Part shown: positions 8,990 through 18,128 of the stretch, piece after piece
How positions within the stretch are numbered: position 1 is the stretch's first letter
Layout: every line of letters starts with the position of its first letter
Source: Sphingomonadales bacterium
Lineage (GTDB): Bacteria > Pseudomonadota > Alphaproteobacteria > Sphingomonadales > Sphingomonadaceae
Direction of reading: 5' to 3'
Length of the DNA: 64,000 nt
NCBI GenBank assembly: GCA_016714795.1
Contig: JADKCA010000003.1
Coordinates: 372,001-436,000, forward strand
Program-made: the position numbers and the translations under genes
The notes under the pieces: model-generated
Database searches by the model: none
Told to the model about the DNA's origin: nothing
The model's input: only the letters and a program-made list of their open reading frames with translations

Positions 8990-9771
8990 AAGCTACGCTT
9001 GCACTATTGGGTGCTGTCGCCCTCGCCGCCCCTGCCGTCGCGAAGCAGGCAAAGCCGCCCATGGGCCATTTCGGCAGCGAGTGGTCCACCAAAACGGCGA
9101 GCTTTCGCGCCCAGATGGGCGTGAATGTTGGTCAAGAGGATGGTCCGCTCAATCCTGCGATCTATCGCGACGTGGCGTTTGACTGGCGGACATCGAAAAC
9201 CAACACCGGCCCCTATCCGGCTGCCGCCTTTGCCAAGCGTCAGGAAGGCGAGGTGATGGTTGACCTCTCCATTTCTGAAACGGGCGCCCTGAAGGCGTGC
9301 TCCATCACCAAAGCCAGCGGCGTGCCTTCCATAGATGCGCATGTCTGCCCGCACCTTTTGAAGACGGCCCGCTTCGTGCCGCGCATGGATCGGGCGGGGA
9401 CGTCCCTTGCGGTGACCACGCCTGCGCGCATCAACTATGAAGTGACGTTGAAATTTTATCAGGTTGCCCCGTTCAATGGGGTGACCGAACAGCCGCTGCG
9501 TGCAACCCCGATGGCTCCGATCACAATCGCAACGATAGGGCTTCCCGCAGCACCACCAAAACCCGAAATCGATCAGGCCATCCCTTATCGCCTTGCGGTA
9601 GACGCAAACGGCACACCCACAGCCTGTCTGATCCGGCAAACAACCGGAAGCAACGCCATCGACAAGCAGGTTTGTGACGGCCTTCTCGCCAATGCCCGCT
9701 TCAAGCCAGCAACCCGCAAGGACGGGACCGCAGCCGCGTCCGAATATTGGGGCTATGTTTCATGGCCCTGA
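8986..9771 (+). CDS. Periplasmic protein with two TonB-C-like domains
   Basis: GTG 8986 overlaps the preceding stop as GTGA and has an ideal GGAGGGG eight bases upstream. The 261-residue product starts with a signal peptide ([19 protein letters not shown]). Two repeats of the TonB C-terminal fold follow, at about 85-145 ([30 protein letters not shown]) and 200-250 ([30 protein letters not shown]). It has no membrane anchor or proline-rich linker, so it is not an energy-transducing TonB but one of the periplasmic TonB-like proteins common in sphingomonads. Its function is unknown. Confidence 0.8.
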   Translation: MKATLALLGAVALAAPAVAKQAKPPMGHFGSEWSTKTASFRAQMGVNVGQEDGPLNPAIYRDVAFDWRTSKTNTGPYPAAAFAKRQEGEVMVDLSISETGALKACSITKASGVPSIDAHVCPHLLKTARFVPRMDRAGTSLAVTTPARINYEVTLKFYQVAPFNGVTEQPLRATPMAPITIATIGLPAAPPKPEIDQAIPYRLAVDANGTPTACLIRQTTGSNAIDKQVCDGLLANARFKPATRKDGTAAASEYWGYVSWP

Positions 9772-9870
9772 CACTCGCCTCGTCAGGGTCTCGCGCGCGC
9801 TGATTGATCCCGCCCGCTCCGGTGCGGCACAGCTAAAGGACTGGGTACGCTGGCAACAGCAGGAGCCGCG

Positions 9871-10986
9871 TCACGCCGCGCGCTTGATTGACAAGGCAGC
9901 ATGGCGGGCCAGATGCCAATCGGCAGAGCCGAATTCGCTTTCCAGCACAGTCGCGCGCTTGAAATAATGGCCGATGGAGAGTTCATCCGTCATCCCCATG
10001 CCGCCATGAAGCTGCACTGCATTCTGCCCGACAAAGCGGCAGGCGTTCGCCAGCGTCACCTTCGCCGCAGACGCCGCAAGCGCGCGTTCCAGCGGGTCTC
10101 CATCCAGCTTGAGCGCAGCCAGAACAGCGGCAGAGCGGGTCATCTCCACATGGATGTGCATATCCACCATGCGGTGCTGAAGCACTTGAAAGCCTGAAAT
10201 GGCCTGACCAAATTGCTGGCGCTGCTTGGTATAGTCCACCGTATCCTTCACCAGCTTGTCCAGCAGCCCGGCCGCTTCCGCCGCCTGAGCAGCAATGGCG
10301 CGGTCGCGCAATTCCTCCAGCAGGTCTAGTGCTGCGCCCTCCTCACCAATCAGTGTGCCCTCTGCCCCCGCCAGCACCATATCCGCCGCGCGGCGACCGT
10401 CGATTGTGGGATAGGGGTGAAGCGTCAGCCCCGGCACGTCAGAAGGCACCACGAACAGAGACAGACCATGTGCGCTGCCGCTGCGGGCCGCGACGATCAG
10501 ATGCGTGGCCCAGGGCGCGGCCATCACCACCGCCTTCTGCCCGGACAGCCGCCAGCGCGCGCCAGAACGCTCAGCCGTGGCCGCCACATCGGCATAATCA
10601 TGACGCATGCCGGGTTCGGTGATCGCGACGGCCAGCCGCACAGTGCCCGCCATCACGCCCGGCAGCAGATCGGTCGCGCCGCACCGTTCGAGCAGCCAAG
10701 CGCCCTGAAACAGCGTCTCGGCCAATGGCTCCAGCAGCAAGGCCCACCCTGCCTCTTCCATGATGATCATCTGTTCAGCGGCACCACCGCCCATGCCGCC
10801 GGACGCCTCAGCCAATGTCGCGCCGAGCAGGCCAAGCGTCCCCGCCAGATCCTGCCATATCTCCGCGCGATAACCCGGTTCAGAGCGTGAGGCCCTGGTC
10901 CGCGCGGCAAAATCATAGCGGTGCGCCAGAAACTGGCTGAGCGTGGCCTTCAGCAGGGTCTGTTCTTCGGTCAGTTCGAAATCCAT
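9871..10986 (-). CDS. Acyl-CoA dehydrogenase
   Basis: FAD enzyme of the acyl-CoA dehydrogenase superfamily, 371 residues, starting MDFELTEEQTLLKATLSQFL at ATG 10986 with AGAGAGGA upstream. The C-terminal domain shows the flavin-binding signature QNAVQLHGGMGMTDELSIGH. The protein is divergent in its central part and lacks an obvious substrate-specificity marker. In such pairs one subunit is often divergent and works with the other, so it may form a heteromer with the dehydrogenase encoded divergently at 11097. The substrate (fatty, steroid or aromatic acyl-CoA) cannot be told from sequence. Confidence 0.9.
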   Translation of the reverse strand: MDFELTEEQTLLKATLSQFLAHRYDFAARTRASRSEPGYRAEIWQDLAGTLGLLGATLAEASGGMGGGAAEQMIIMEEAGWALLLEPLAETLFQGAWLLERCGATDLLPGVMAGTVRLAVAITEPGMRHDYADVAATAERSGARWRLSGQKAVVMAAPWATHLIVAARSGSAHGLSLFVVPSDVPGLTLHPYPTIDGRRAADMVLAGAEGTLIGEEGAALDLLEELRDRAIAAQAAEAAGLLDKLVKDTVDYTKQRQQFGQAISGFQVLQHRMVDMHIHVEMTRSAAVLAALKLDGDPLERALAASAAKVTLANACRFVGQNAVQLHGGMGMTDELSIGHYFKRATVLESEFGSADWHLARHAALSIKRAA

Positions 10987-11043
10987 CGCAGCGCAATCCT
11001 CTCTGATCGAGCCTTCATTCCGCCTAATCACGAGGCCGTCAAG

Positions 11044-11059
11044 GTCATTATCAAATGAC
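11044..11059. promoter_or_regulatory. Inverted repeat between divergent acyl-CoA dehydrogenase genes
   Basis: GTCATT-ATCA-AATGAC is a perfect 6-bp inverted repeat in the 110-bp gap between the two divergent dehydrogenase genes, followed by the AT-rich TAAGATTATTGAC. The position suits an operator for the TetR regulator encoded just downstream at 12328. That link is inference. Confidence 0.45.
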
Positions 11060-11096
11060 ATAAGATTATTGACAAAGGAGGACGCTCGGTGCTGCT

Positions 11097-12308
11097 ATGC
11101 CGGTCATGGACATGAACTGGACCGATGCCGACAAGGCCTTTGCCGATGAAGTCCGCGCCTTTCTGGATGCGGAACTCACGCCCGATCTGCGCGAGGCGGG
11201 GCGTTGGATGACAAGCGTTTATGGCGATCATGAACGCTCGATGGCATGGCAGGCAAAGCTCCATGCGCGCGGCTGGGCCGCCCCGGCATGGCCCAAACAG
11301 CATGGCGGGACAGAATGGAGCGTGACACAGCGCTACATCTTCGCGCGCGAGCGCGTTCGCGCCGGTGCGCCGCCCGTTTCTCCCATGGGCATCAGCATGT
11401 GCGGCCCGGCGTTGATCGGCCATGGCAGCGCGGCGCAGAAGGCCCATTTCCTGCCGCGAATGCTGTCCGGTGAGCATTTCTGGTGTCAGGGCTATTCAGA
11501 GCCGCACGCGGGCTCTGACCTCGCCCCGCTGGCCATGAAGGCCGTGCGCGACGGCGATGATTTCATCTGCACCGGCACCAAGATCTGGACGACGCACGCC
11601 AATGTGGCCAACTGGATTTTCTGCCTTGTCCGCACTGCAACGCTGGATCGCCCGCAGCAGGGCATCACCTTCATCCTGATCCCCACGGATACGCCCGGCA
11701 TCACCGTGCAGCCGATCATCATGACCTCTGGCGAACGCATCCAGAACCAGATCTTCTTCGACAATGTTCGTGTGCCCGCCGCCAATGTGGTCGGCGCGGT
11801 CGATGATGGCTGGACGGTCGCCAAATATCTGCTGGAGTTTGAGCGTGGTGGCAGCGCCTATGCCCCCGAATTGCAGGTGCGGCTGGAGCGGGTGCGCGAA
11901 CTGGCGGGCGATCTGGCGAACGAACCCATCTTTGCCGCGCGGTTGGCTGCAGCCAAGATCCGGCTCGATGTGCTCGAAACCTACGAGTTTCAGGCGATGG
12001 CAAGCGCCGCCAAGGGTGGGCGGCCCGGCCTGTCGGGTTCGATCATGAAGATCATGGGCACCGAACTGAGCCAGCATATCTCGGAACTCGCGCTGGAGGC
12101 GGCCGGCCCCTATGGCCATGCCTTCCAGCCGCAAGCCGGGATGAGCGGCGGACCCAATCACATTGCGCATCAAGCAGGTCCGGCTTTCGGGCCGCGAGCA
12201 GCGGCGATTGCGCCGCTCAAATATATGAATGACCGGGCCGGCTCCATCTATGCCGGATCAAACGAGATCCAGCGGAACATCATTGCCAAGTCCGGCCTGG
12301 GCTTGTGA
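11097..12308 (+). CDS. Acyl-CoA dehydrogenase
   Basis: A 403-residue acyl-CoA dehydrogenase-family flavoenzyme with the classical layout: N-terminal helical domain (WTDADKAFADEVRAFLDAEL), the middle beta domain signature CQGYSEPHAGSDLA near residue 130, KIWTTHA, and a C-terminal helical domain ending YAGSNEIQRNIIAKSGLGL. The GSNEIQRNIIA end is typical of the subfamily used in steroid and branched-chain acyl-CoA oxidation. AGGAGG lies 15 bases before ATG 11097, so the ATG at 11106 is an equally good start. A TetR gene follows 19 bases later. Confidence 0.93.
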   Translation: MPVMDMNWTDADKAFADEVRAFLDAELTPDLREAGRWMTSVYGDHERSMAWQAKLHARGWAAPAWPKQHGGTEWSVTQRYIFARERVRAGAPPVSPMGISMCGPALIGHGSAAQKAHFLPRMLSGEHFWCQGYSEPHAGSDLAPLAMKAVRDGDDFICTGTKIWTTHANVANWIFCLVRTATLDRPQQGITFILIPTDTPGITVQPIIMTSGERIQNQIFFDNVRVPAANVVGAVDDGWTVAKYLLEFERGGSAYAPELQVRLERVRELAGDLANEPIFAARLAAAKIRLDVLETYEFQAMASAAKGGRPGLSGSIMKIMGTELSQHISELALEAAGPYGHAFQPQAGMSGGPNHIAHQAGPAFGPRAAAIAPLKYMNDRAGSIYAGSNEIQRNIIAKSGLGL

Positions 12309-12327
12309 CCGGTTCGTTGGGCGACGC

Positions 12328-12969
12328 ATGAGCGCAGCACCAAAACCACGAGCCAAGCCGGGACGACCACTCAAGCCGCTGATCACCAAAGATGCTGCGA
12401 TTGCTGCCGCCATTGAACTGGTCGACCGTGACGGGCTTGCCGCGCTGAGCGTGCAGGCCGTTGCCCGCGCCATGAACGTCACCGCGCCTTCGCTTTACCA
12501 TCATTTCAAGGACAAGGACGAGCTGCTGCAACGCGTCGCGCGCGCGCTGTTGCTGGAGGTAGGTGAACAATCGCAGGGCGAAAGCGATTGGGAAGACCGC
12601 GCGATGCAACTCTCCATCGCCACCCGCCGCGTCGTCATGCGGCACTGCAACGCGGCCCCTCTGATGCTCAGCTTCTTCCCCCGCAGCCTGATGCTGGATG
12701 CGTATGAAACCATGTTGCGCGACTGTCCCTACCCGCCGCACGCCCATGCTGCGATCCTCGAATCGATCGAAAAACTCACGTTCGGCGCCTCCCTCTATGC
12801 CGCCGCCGCCAAAGCCCGACACAGCCCCGCCATGCCTCTGTTCGATGCCGTCCGCTTTCCGTTGCTGGCAGACGCTCTGGCCAGTTCAGCTGCGGATGGA
12901 GAGGCATTGTTCGTAGAAACCATCCGCCTGCTGTTTGAGGGGTTTCGGGCGCGATATGGGCCACAATAA
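12328..12969 (+). CDS. TetR-family transcriptional regulator
   Basis: A 213-residue repressor-type protein. The N-terminal helix-turn-helix domain is clear at about 25-75: AAIELVDRDGLAALSVQAVA, then MNVTAPSLYHHFKDKDELL. The C-terminal ligand domain is alpha-helical and unassigned. ATG 12328 follows the dehydrogenase stop by 19 bases and gives a basic leader (SAAPKPRAKPGRPLKP) as often seen in this family. It probably controls the flanking acyl-CoA dehydrogenase pair, with the inverted repeat at 11044 as a candidate site. Confidence 0.9.
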   Translation: MSAAPKPRAKPGRPLKPLITKDAAIAAAIELVDRDGLAALSVQAVARAMNVTAPSLYHHFKDKDELLQRVARALLLEVGEQSQGESDWEDRAMQLSIATRRVVMRHCNAAPLMLSFFPRSLMLDAYETMLRDCPYPPHAHAAILESIEKLTFGASLYAAAAKARHSPAMPLFDAVRFPLLADALASSAADGEALFVETIRLLFEGFRARYGPQ

Positions 12970-13011
12970 AGGACTCACATCGTAGACCGCGGCGCTACGA
13001 CGGGCGTCCGG

Positions 13012-16000
13012 TCAGAATGCGACCGTGACCCCGGCCTTTGCGGCATGGGCCTTCGCGCCATTGCGGAACGTCCCGTCATAGCCGACCCACAGGTGGACAT
13101 TGCCGCCCATAGCCGCATCCAGCGATCCGCCCAGTTCCGCCACAGTGCGGCCGACCCCCGGTCCCACCGCCGTCATCACCGGACCGGTCGGGGCACTGGC
13201 GAACACCAGATCTGCTGTGCCTCTGGCATCGCCGCTGTCATGCGCCACGCGGGCATGGAGACGCGGGGTGAGCGTGAGGCCGCCCAGATCAAATCCCGCC
13301 TCGGCCTCGATCCCGCCATAGACGCGGGTGCGGGTGACGGTCTGGTCGCGGCCCAGCAGCGGGCTGGGTCCGCCGGTTTCGGTGAAGGCTTTGAGGTTGG
13401 CCGATGTGTGGCGCACCCCGCTGACCAGCTCCACGCTGGCAGCCTTGCCCAATGGCACGGTGTAACCGGCCTGCGCGCCAAGAGACCAGCCATGCACATC
13501 GCGCTTCGCCGTGGCGGGGGCGACGGGCATCGCCAGCGAAGTCTTCGCAGTGCCAAAGCCATAGGCCGCAGCGCCATTCAGACTGAACCCGCCGCCCGTC
13601 CATCCCGCAAACAGCGCCAGCTGCGTGTGGTTGAACTTGAGCGTTTCAGGATAGGTGGCATCGCGCACGCTATAGTCTGACGTGCCATGGTCCACCGCCA
13701 CACCGATCCGCCCTGCACCAAGCCCCTTTTCCAGCCCCATCACAAAGCCGTTGGTGCGGCCCTTGACACTGGCCACTGGCACGGTGGGGTCTGCGTCAAT
13801 GTGAGACCAGCTGCCGAAATAGCCGCCGAACATGGTCAGGCCCCGCCCCTCTCCGCCCAGCGCATTGGCATTGCGCATCGGCATCGTGGCGCGGGTGACA
13901 CGATTGGCACTCTCCCCCTGCCCGCCACCCATGCCGAGCAACTGACCGATCAGCCGGTCTCCGCGATCAAAGGCCGCGGGGCCAACCAGCGCGTGCACCG
14001 TGCCGAATTGATTGCCCGCCGTTGCGGAAACCTGCCACTTTGCAGAGATCAGCTGGTTGACCGTCGTCGTGGTCGTCGGCGTGACCGAATTGATGGTGTT
14101 GGTGAAGCTATTGGTGTTGATTACGTTCGCGTTCACCGCCACCGGCGTTCCCGGCAGCGAGCAACCGGTGGGGTTGACCCCGTCCGTCGCTGCCGTGGCG
14201 CAGGTGCCGAGATCGCCCGTGGCGACCGTGGCGGGGCCGTTGGTCACCACCGCCGCCGTCGTCACTTGTGTGCCAGAGGCGACGTTTACCGTGTTGCTCG
14301 AACTGCTGAGCACCGTGGTGGTGTTGGACACCAGCACCGGCGCACCGATCACCACGCGGCGCAAGCCACTGCCGCGTTGCAATGCAGTACGGGCATCGGC
14401 CAGCGCGGTCACGCCAAGCGTACCGGTGATCTGATCGCCCACCGTGCGGGTGAACAGGTTGCTGCCGTTGAGCACGGCATCGACCTGCGTGGAGAAGGTC
14501 TGGTTGACGATAGAGGTCTGGGTGACGCCCGGCAGGGTCAGCGTGACGATCAGGCGGGCCGAGGTTGTGAGGCTGGTGGGCGTGATCGGCGCGGCGCCGA
14601 TAGACAGGACGTAGCCAAACTGGCCAAGCAAACCTATCCCGTCACTTGCTCGCTTGAACGCGGTGCCTGTGATGAACTGACCATTGTCTGAAACAGAGGC
14701 TGCGTCTGCAAGTGTAAATCCGTTGAGGTTTATGCCGGCATTCGTTGCCAACACATTCAAATCCTGCATTCCCGTCGACGATGACCAACGCCAAGCCGAG
14801 CCATCATCAGAATTTTCCATTTGGCCAACAATTACAGAACCATCAGCGCTTGCAGCCAGAGCATTGGTTGCGAATTTGGAATAGCGGGCCGTTTCGGTAG
14901 GCGTGAAGCCAGTCAGAAACCCCAGACCGGTGGCGGTTCCCTCGCGCCAATATGTCGCCTGCACCAACCCATTGCTGCCTCGTGACTGGCCAACAATGGT
15001 TGCGCCATCACGACTGATCCCGCTTACACTTGAATAAGGACCGCTGCTTGAAGGGTCATTGGTGATTGTAACACCAAGAGGAGAGGCGCTGAGATGCGGC
15101 AATTTTTGCAGACCGCTGCTTGCTGTCCAGCGAAAACCGCCTTCACTGCTCGGCAAGGCCGTTAGGGTTGGCAACCCAATTCTGGTGTCATACCAATTGC
15201 CGGCAATTGTGTTACCGTCACCGCTGATCGCCTCACCTACAACGCCAATTTTTCGTAACGCGGCGGGATCAGGAGTTAGATCTGTAACTGCTTGCCCAAT
15301 ATCCTGAAAACCGCCCTCGGCTGTCCACCGATATGATTTATCTATGATGACCTGACCATTGGCTTGCGCGGGGCGCTGAACATATCCATCGGCGAAAAGC
15401 AGAACACTGCCATCATAGTTGACGTCCTGGCCGCTGACGAACGTGACTCCCGTCGGAGGGGCTATTACGAACGGACCGCGCTGCGCCGTCCAGATGACAT
15501 GGCTTTGGCGAAAGTTGGGCAGCACTCCCAAACTTGGGTCTTCATCCGGTCTCGGCGATGCATTCCGCATGATGACGGTTTGCCCGTCACCGCTCACCCT
15601 TGTTCTGGCATACCCATATCCTCGATAGCGAACTGCCTGACTGGCATTGGTGGCGCTCAAGGGGACTGTGGCCGTCAGACGATTATCCCTTTCATCTGTC
15701 TGTGTAAGCAATGCAGAATTGCGCCACAGGAAGTAGCCATCATCCTTGTGGGCATTGCCGAACAAATTGATGTCAAAATCGGAACTCCCGGCAACGAACG
15801 ACCCGTCAGAACTGATATCCTTGGCTGTCGTAAAGGTTCCTCCAGCATCAGCCGGCAAGAACGAAACCGTCCCGCTCGTAGGCGGCGGCGCGGCTGCAAT
15901 GGAGAGGACGTAGCCGCGCGACTGGCTTTGCGCGGCGTTGAAGGAATTGCCGGTGATGTACTGACCGTTGTCGGACAGGCCCACTGCATCGGTCAGGACA

Positions 16001-17133
16001 AAGCCGCCCAGATTGACCCCGGCGTTGGTGGCGAACAGGTTCAGGTCCTGCATCCCGCTGGCTGAGGTCCAGCGCCATGCGAGACTTGCTGGATTTTGAA
16101 ATCCGCTGCCCGTTGTGCCGACGATTATGCTTCCATCGGCATTGACTGCCTGCGCCTTCGTCGCGTTGTCGGCGAAGAGGCCTGTTTGACTGGGCGATAA
16201 TCCGGGAAGAAAGCCCAGTCCTGAAACCGTGCCATTGCGCCAGAATGCGGCCTGACTGAAGCCATTTGCATCCAGTGAACGCCCGACGATAGTGGTGCCG
16301 TTCCTGCTGATGGCCTCTGCCGTTGATGCGGCAGAAACTCCACCTGCCGGGTTGTTCGACAGGTGCGACAGCGAAGCCAGCCCGCTTGCTGAACGCCACA
16401 CAAAAGCAATCCGGTCAGTACCGGTAGACGGGTCGATTGCCGTGCCTGCAATGGTGCTTCCGGCGCCATCGATGCCGGTTGCAATCATGTCATAGCGAGA
16501 ACCAAGGCTGCCAATTGCTTCATATCCGTTGACCGGACTCCATCGATATGCGGCGATCCTTCCCGAATATTGGCTAAAATCTCCGCTAATTGCGTTGCGG
16601 CTATAGTCGCTGACATTGAGCGCAAGATAGGTGCCGTTGGCATTGACGTAGCCTGCTCCGAGAGCCTGTCTGCTGCCTGCAACAACCTCGGGCGGGTTGT
16701 AGAACCCTGTTGCTGCCGTCCAGATGGTTGTTTGATTGTACCCTGAACCAAAACCGGTTCCACGAGCATCGCCAACGATGATTGAACCGTCGATATTGGC
16801 GCTGGATGCCTGAACAATCCCGGCAGCAGTCGGGGTTGTGTTCGGATCATTGAGCAACTGCGGCACACCGTTTCGCCATGCGTTGGCACAGGCACTTCGA
16901 TTGCCAAACCCAACGACAATTTGACCGTCTCCACTCATTGTGTTTGCGGAAGTTCCCGTTTCCGCAACAGCCGGGACGATGCAACTGGCAGAAGGCTGTG
17001 ATGCAGTTCTCGGCAAAAACACCACCGACGCCGGTTCACTCTGCGCCTTCGCCACCTGCGGCGCGGCGAGCATCACCCCCGCGAACGCAACAAGCGCGGT
17101 TGCGGCGAGCAAATTGGATTTGGTGCGGTTCAT
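13012..17133 (-). CDS. Autotransporter with HAF repeats and C-terminal beta-barrel
   Basis: A 1373-residue secreted surface protein. A signal peptide (LLAATALVAFAGVMLAAPQVAKAQ) precedes a passenger full of HAF-type units with the pattern x(S/N)xxGxxIVG, such as AVNADGSIIVG, ISRNGTTIVG and LSDNGQYITG. The passenger contains an internal duplication: MQDLNLFATNAG near residue 364 and MQDLNVLATNAG near 791 head matching segments. A Thr/Val-rich linker (SVTPTTTTTVNQLI) leads to the autotransporter barrel in the last 270 residues, which ends in the outer-membrane-type phenylalanine (GVTVAF). It lies downstream of a small peptide gene and faces away from an ECF sigma/kinase pair that may control it. 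The passenger's function is unknown. Confidence 0.9.
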   Translation of the reverse strand: MNRTKSNLLAATALVAFAGVMLAAPQVAKAQSEPASVVFLPRTASQPSASCIVPAVAETGTSANTMSGDGQIVVGFGNRSACANAWRNGVPQLLNDPNTTPTAAGIVQASSANIDGSIIVGDARGTGFGSGYNQTTIWTAATGFYNPPEVVAGSRQALGAGYVNANGTYLALNVSDYSRNAISGDFSQYSGRIAAYRWSPVNGYEAIGSLGSRYDMIATGIDGAGSTIAGTAIDPSTGTDRIAFVWRSASGLASLSHLSNNPAGGVSAASTAEAISRNGTTIVGRSLDANGFSQAAFWRNGTVSGLGFLPGLSPSQTGLFADNATKAQAVNADGSIIVGTTGSGFQNPASLAWRWTSASGMQDLNLFATNAGVNLGGFVLTDAVGLSDNGQYITGNSFNAAQSQSRGYVLSIAAAPPPTSGTVSFLPADAGGTFTTAKDISSDGSFVAGSSDFDINLFGNAHKDDGYFLWRNSALLTQTDERDNRLTATVPLSATNASQAVRYRGYGYARTRVSGDGQTVIMRNASPRPDEDPSLGVLPNFRQSHVIWTAQRGPFVIAPPTGVTFVSGQDVNYDGSVLLFADGYVQRPAQANGQVIIDKSYRWTAEGGFQDIGQAVTDLTPDPAALRKIGVVGEAISGDGNTIAGNWYDTRIGLPTLTALPSSEGGFRWTASSGLQKLPHLSASPLGVTITNDPSSSGPYSSVSGISRDGATIVGQSRGSNGLVQATYWREGTATGLGFLTGFTPTETARYSKFATNALAASADGSVIVGQMENSDDGSAWRWSSSTGMQDLNVLATNAGINLNGFTLADAASVSDNGQFITGTAFKRASDGIGLLGQFGYVLSIGAAPITPTSLTTSARLIVTLTLPGVTQTSIVNQTFSTQVDAVLNGSNLFTRTVGDQITGTLGVTALADARTALQRGSGLRRVVIGAPVLVSNTTTVLSSSSNTVNVASGTQVTTAAVVTNGPATVATGDLGTCATAATDGVNPTGCSLPGTPVAVNANVINTNSFTNTINSVTPTTTTTVNQLISAKWQVSATAGNQFGTVHALVGPAAFDRGDRLIGQLLGMGGGQGESANRVTRATMPMRNANALGGEGRGLTMFGGYFGSWSHIDADPTVPVASVKGRTNGFVMGLEKGLGAGRIGVAVDHGTSDYSVRDATYPETLKFNHTQLALFAGWTGGGFSLNGAAAYGFGTAKTSLAMPVAPATAKRDVHGWSLGAQAGYTVPLGKAASVELVSGVRHTSANLKAFTETGGPSPLLGRDQTVTRTRVYGGIEAEAGFDLGGLTLTPRLHARVAHDSGDARGTADLVFASAPTGPVMTAVGPGVGRTVAELGGSLDAAMGGNVHLWVGYDGTFRNGAKAHAAKAGVTVAF

Positions 17134-17201
17134 GGTGCTTTTCCCTTTCCGAAACAGCTGTGCACCGGGGCGCCATTGCGCACCCGGAACACGGCTTGCG
17201 G

Positions 17202-17354
17202 TTATGGCTTGGTGGTTGTGCCAGTAGCGGTCGTTGTCTGAGTGCCGTCGGTCGTCTGGCCAAGCTGTCCGCCGCCGGCCTCAACGCCAGCTTCCGCCCC
17301 GCTCAAAGCGCCCACTGGCTCCTCAACGGTTGCGATTTCTTCATTTTCTGACAT
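17202..17354 (-). CDS. 50-residue acidic peptide upstream of the autotransporter
   Basis: ATG 17354 has AAAGGTG eight bases upstream and opens a 50-codon frame (MSENEEIATVEEPVGALSGA, then Gly-rich, then TTTATGTTTKP at the end). It is on the same strand as the autotransporter, 68 bp upstream of it. It has no signal peptide or membrane helix. I do not recognise it. It could be a regulatory peptide, a secreted small protein or a modified-peptide precursor; no maturation genes are nearby. Support is the ribosome-binding site, the position and the protein-like acidic-to-Thr composition. Confidence 0.5.
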   Translation of the reverse strand: MSENEEIATVEEPVGALSGAEAGVEAGGGQLGQTTDGTQTTTATGTTTKP

Positions 17355-17373
17355 TTTGTGCACCTTTCTTACG

Positions 17374-17387
17374 AATTGCGCGCAATT
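17374..17387. promoter_or_regulatory. Perfect 14-bp palindrome in the divergent sigma/autotransporter promoter region
   Basis: AATTGCGCGCAATT is a perfect palindrome 20 bp upstream of the 50-residue peptide start, followed by further TTGCG repeats (17391-17410). The 220-bp gap between the peptide gene and the sigma gene has no other coding signal, so it is the shared control region of two divergent units. Confidence 0.4.
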
Positions 17388-17573
17388 GGCTTGCGTTGCG
17401 CCTTGCGTATTTTCTTGTGCGAACCTGTCTTTCCGGTCGTGACGGTCGGAAGAAGTCTTGTGCTTCATCTATGGAATCGCAATGCAGCGGCACATCTGGC
17501 CACACTTCGGAAAATAAATTTTGCCTTTTGCCCGAAACTGTTGGAAATCCTGCCAAATGGGGGTTTTCCACTG

Positions 17574-18125
17574 GTGGCCGATCTTGATCTGAAAGACTTG
17601 TGGAGCGGATTTTCACGCGGAGAGGCGGTGGCGCGGGATCGGCTGCTCTCGCTCTATTACGAAGAGTTCCGCCGCATCGCGCGCGGGGTGCTGAACGGGG
17701 ATAGCAGCCGGATGCACCTGCAGCCCACTGATCTGGTCCACGAAGCCTCACTGCGCATCATCAAGAGCAGCGGCATCGAAGTGCGCGATCAGAACCACTT
17801 CCTCTCGCTCGCCGCCCGCGTGATGCGGATGACGCTGGTTGACGAGGTGAGGAAGCACAAGGCGGCCAAGCGCGGCACATTGATGACATTATGGGATGAT
17901 GTCGCCCCGACGGGGGAGGCGTTCGACATCGAGCATTTTGACGATACGCTGGAACAGCTCGCCCGGTTTGAGCCGGAAGGGGCCAAGGTGATCGAACTGC
18001 GCTTCTATGCCGGGCTCACTTTGCCCGAAATCTCCGACGTGCTGGAGATTTCCGAACGCACCGTGCAACGCCGCTGGCGCACGGCGCGGGCGTGGATGCT
18101 CAAAGAATTGACGCTGGCGGCCTGA
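17574..18125 (+). CDS. ECF-type RNA polymerase sigma factor (SigA-like TIGR02999 group)
   Basis: A 183-residue two-domain sigma factor. The sigma-2 region covers about 15-90 (RLLSLYYEEFRRIARGVLNG, HLQPTDLVHEASLRI) and sigma-4 covers about 125-180 (EGAKVIELRFYAGLTLPEIS, ISERTVQRRWRTARAWM). GTG 17574 is preferred over the much longer open frame: it gives the family's usual length and has GGGGG 11 bases upstream. There is no anti-sigma gene; instead a Ser/Thr kinase gene begins three bases after its stop. Sigma factors paired with kinases can be activated by phosphorylation rather than by anti-sigma release (EcfP/PknT type), which is the likely logic here. Confidence 0.85.
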   Translation: MADLDLKDLWSGFSRGEAVARDRLLSLYYEEFRRIARGVLNGDSSRMHLQPTDLVHEASLRIIKSSGIEVRDQNHFLSLAARVMRMTLVDEVRKHKAAKRGTLMTLWDDVAPTGEAFDIEHFDDTLEQLARFEPEGAKVIELRFYAGLTLPEISDVLEISERTVQRRWRTARAWMLKELTLAA

Positions 18126-18128
18126 ACG

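Noticed and set aside
17202..17354. Lasso-peptide precursor
   Set aside because: No cyclase, protease or exporter genes are nearby, and the core features are absent.
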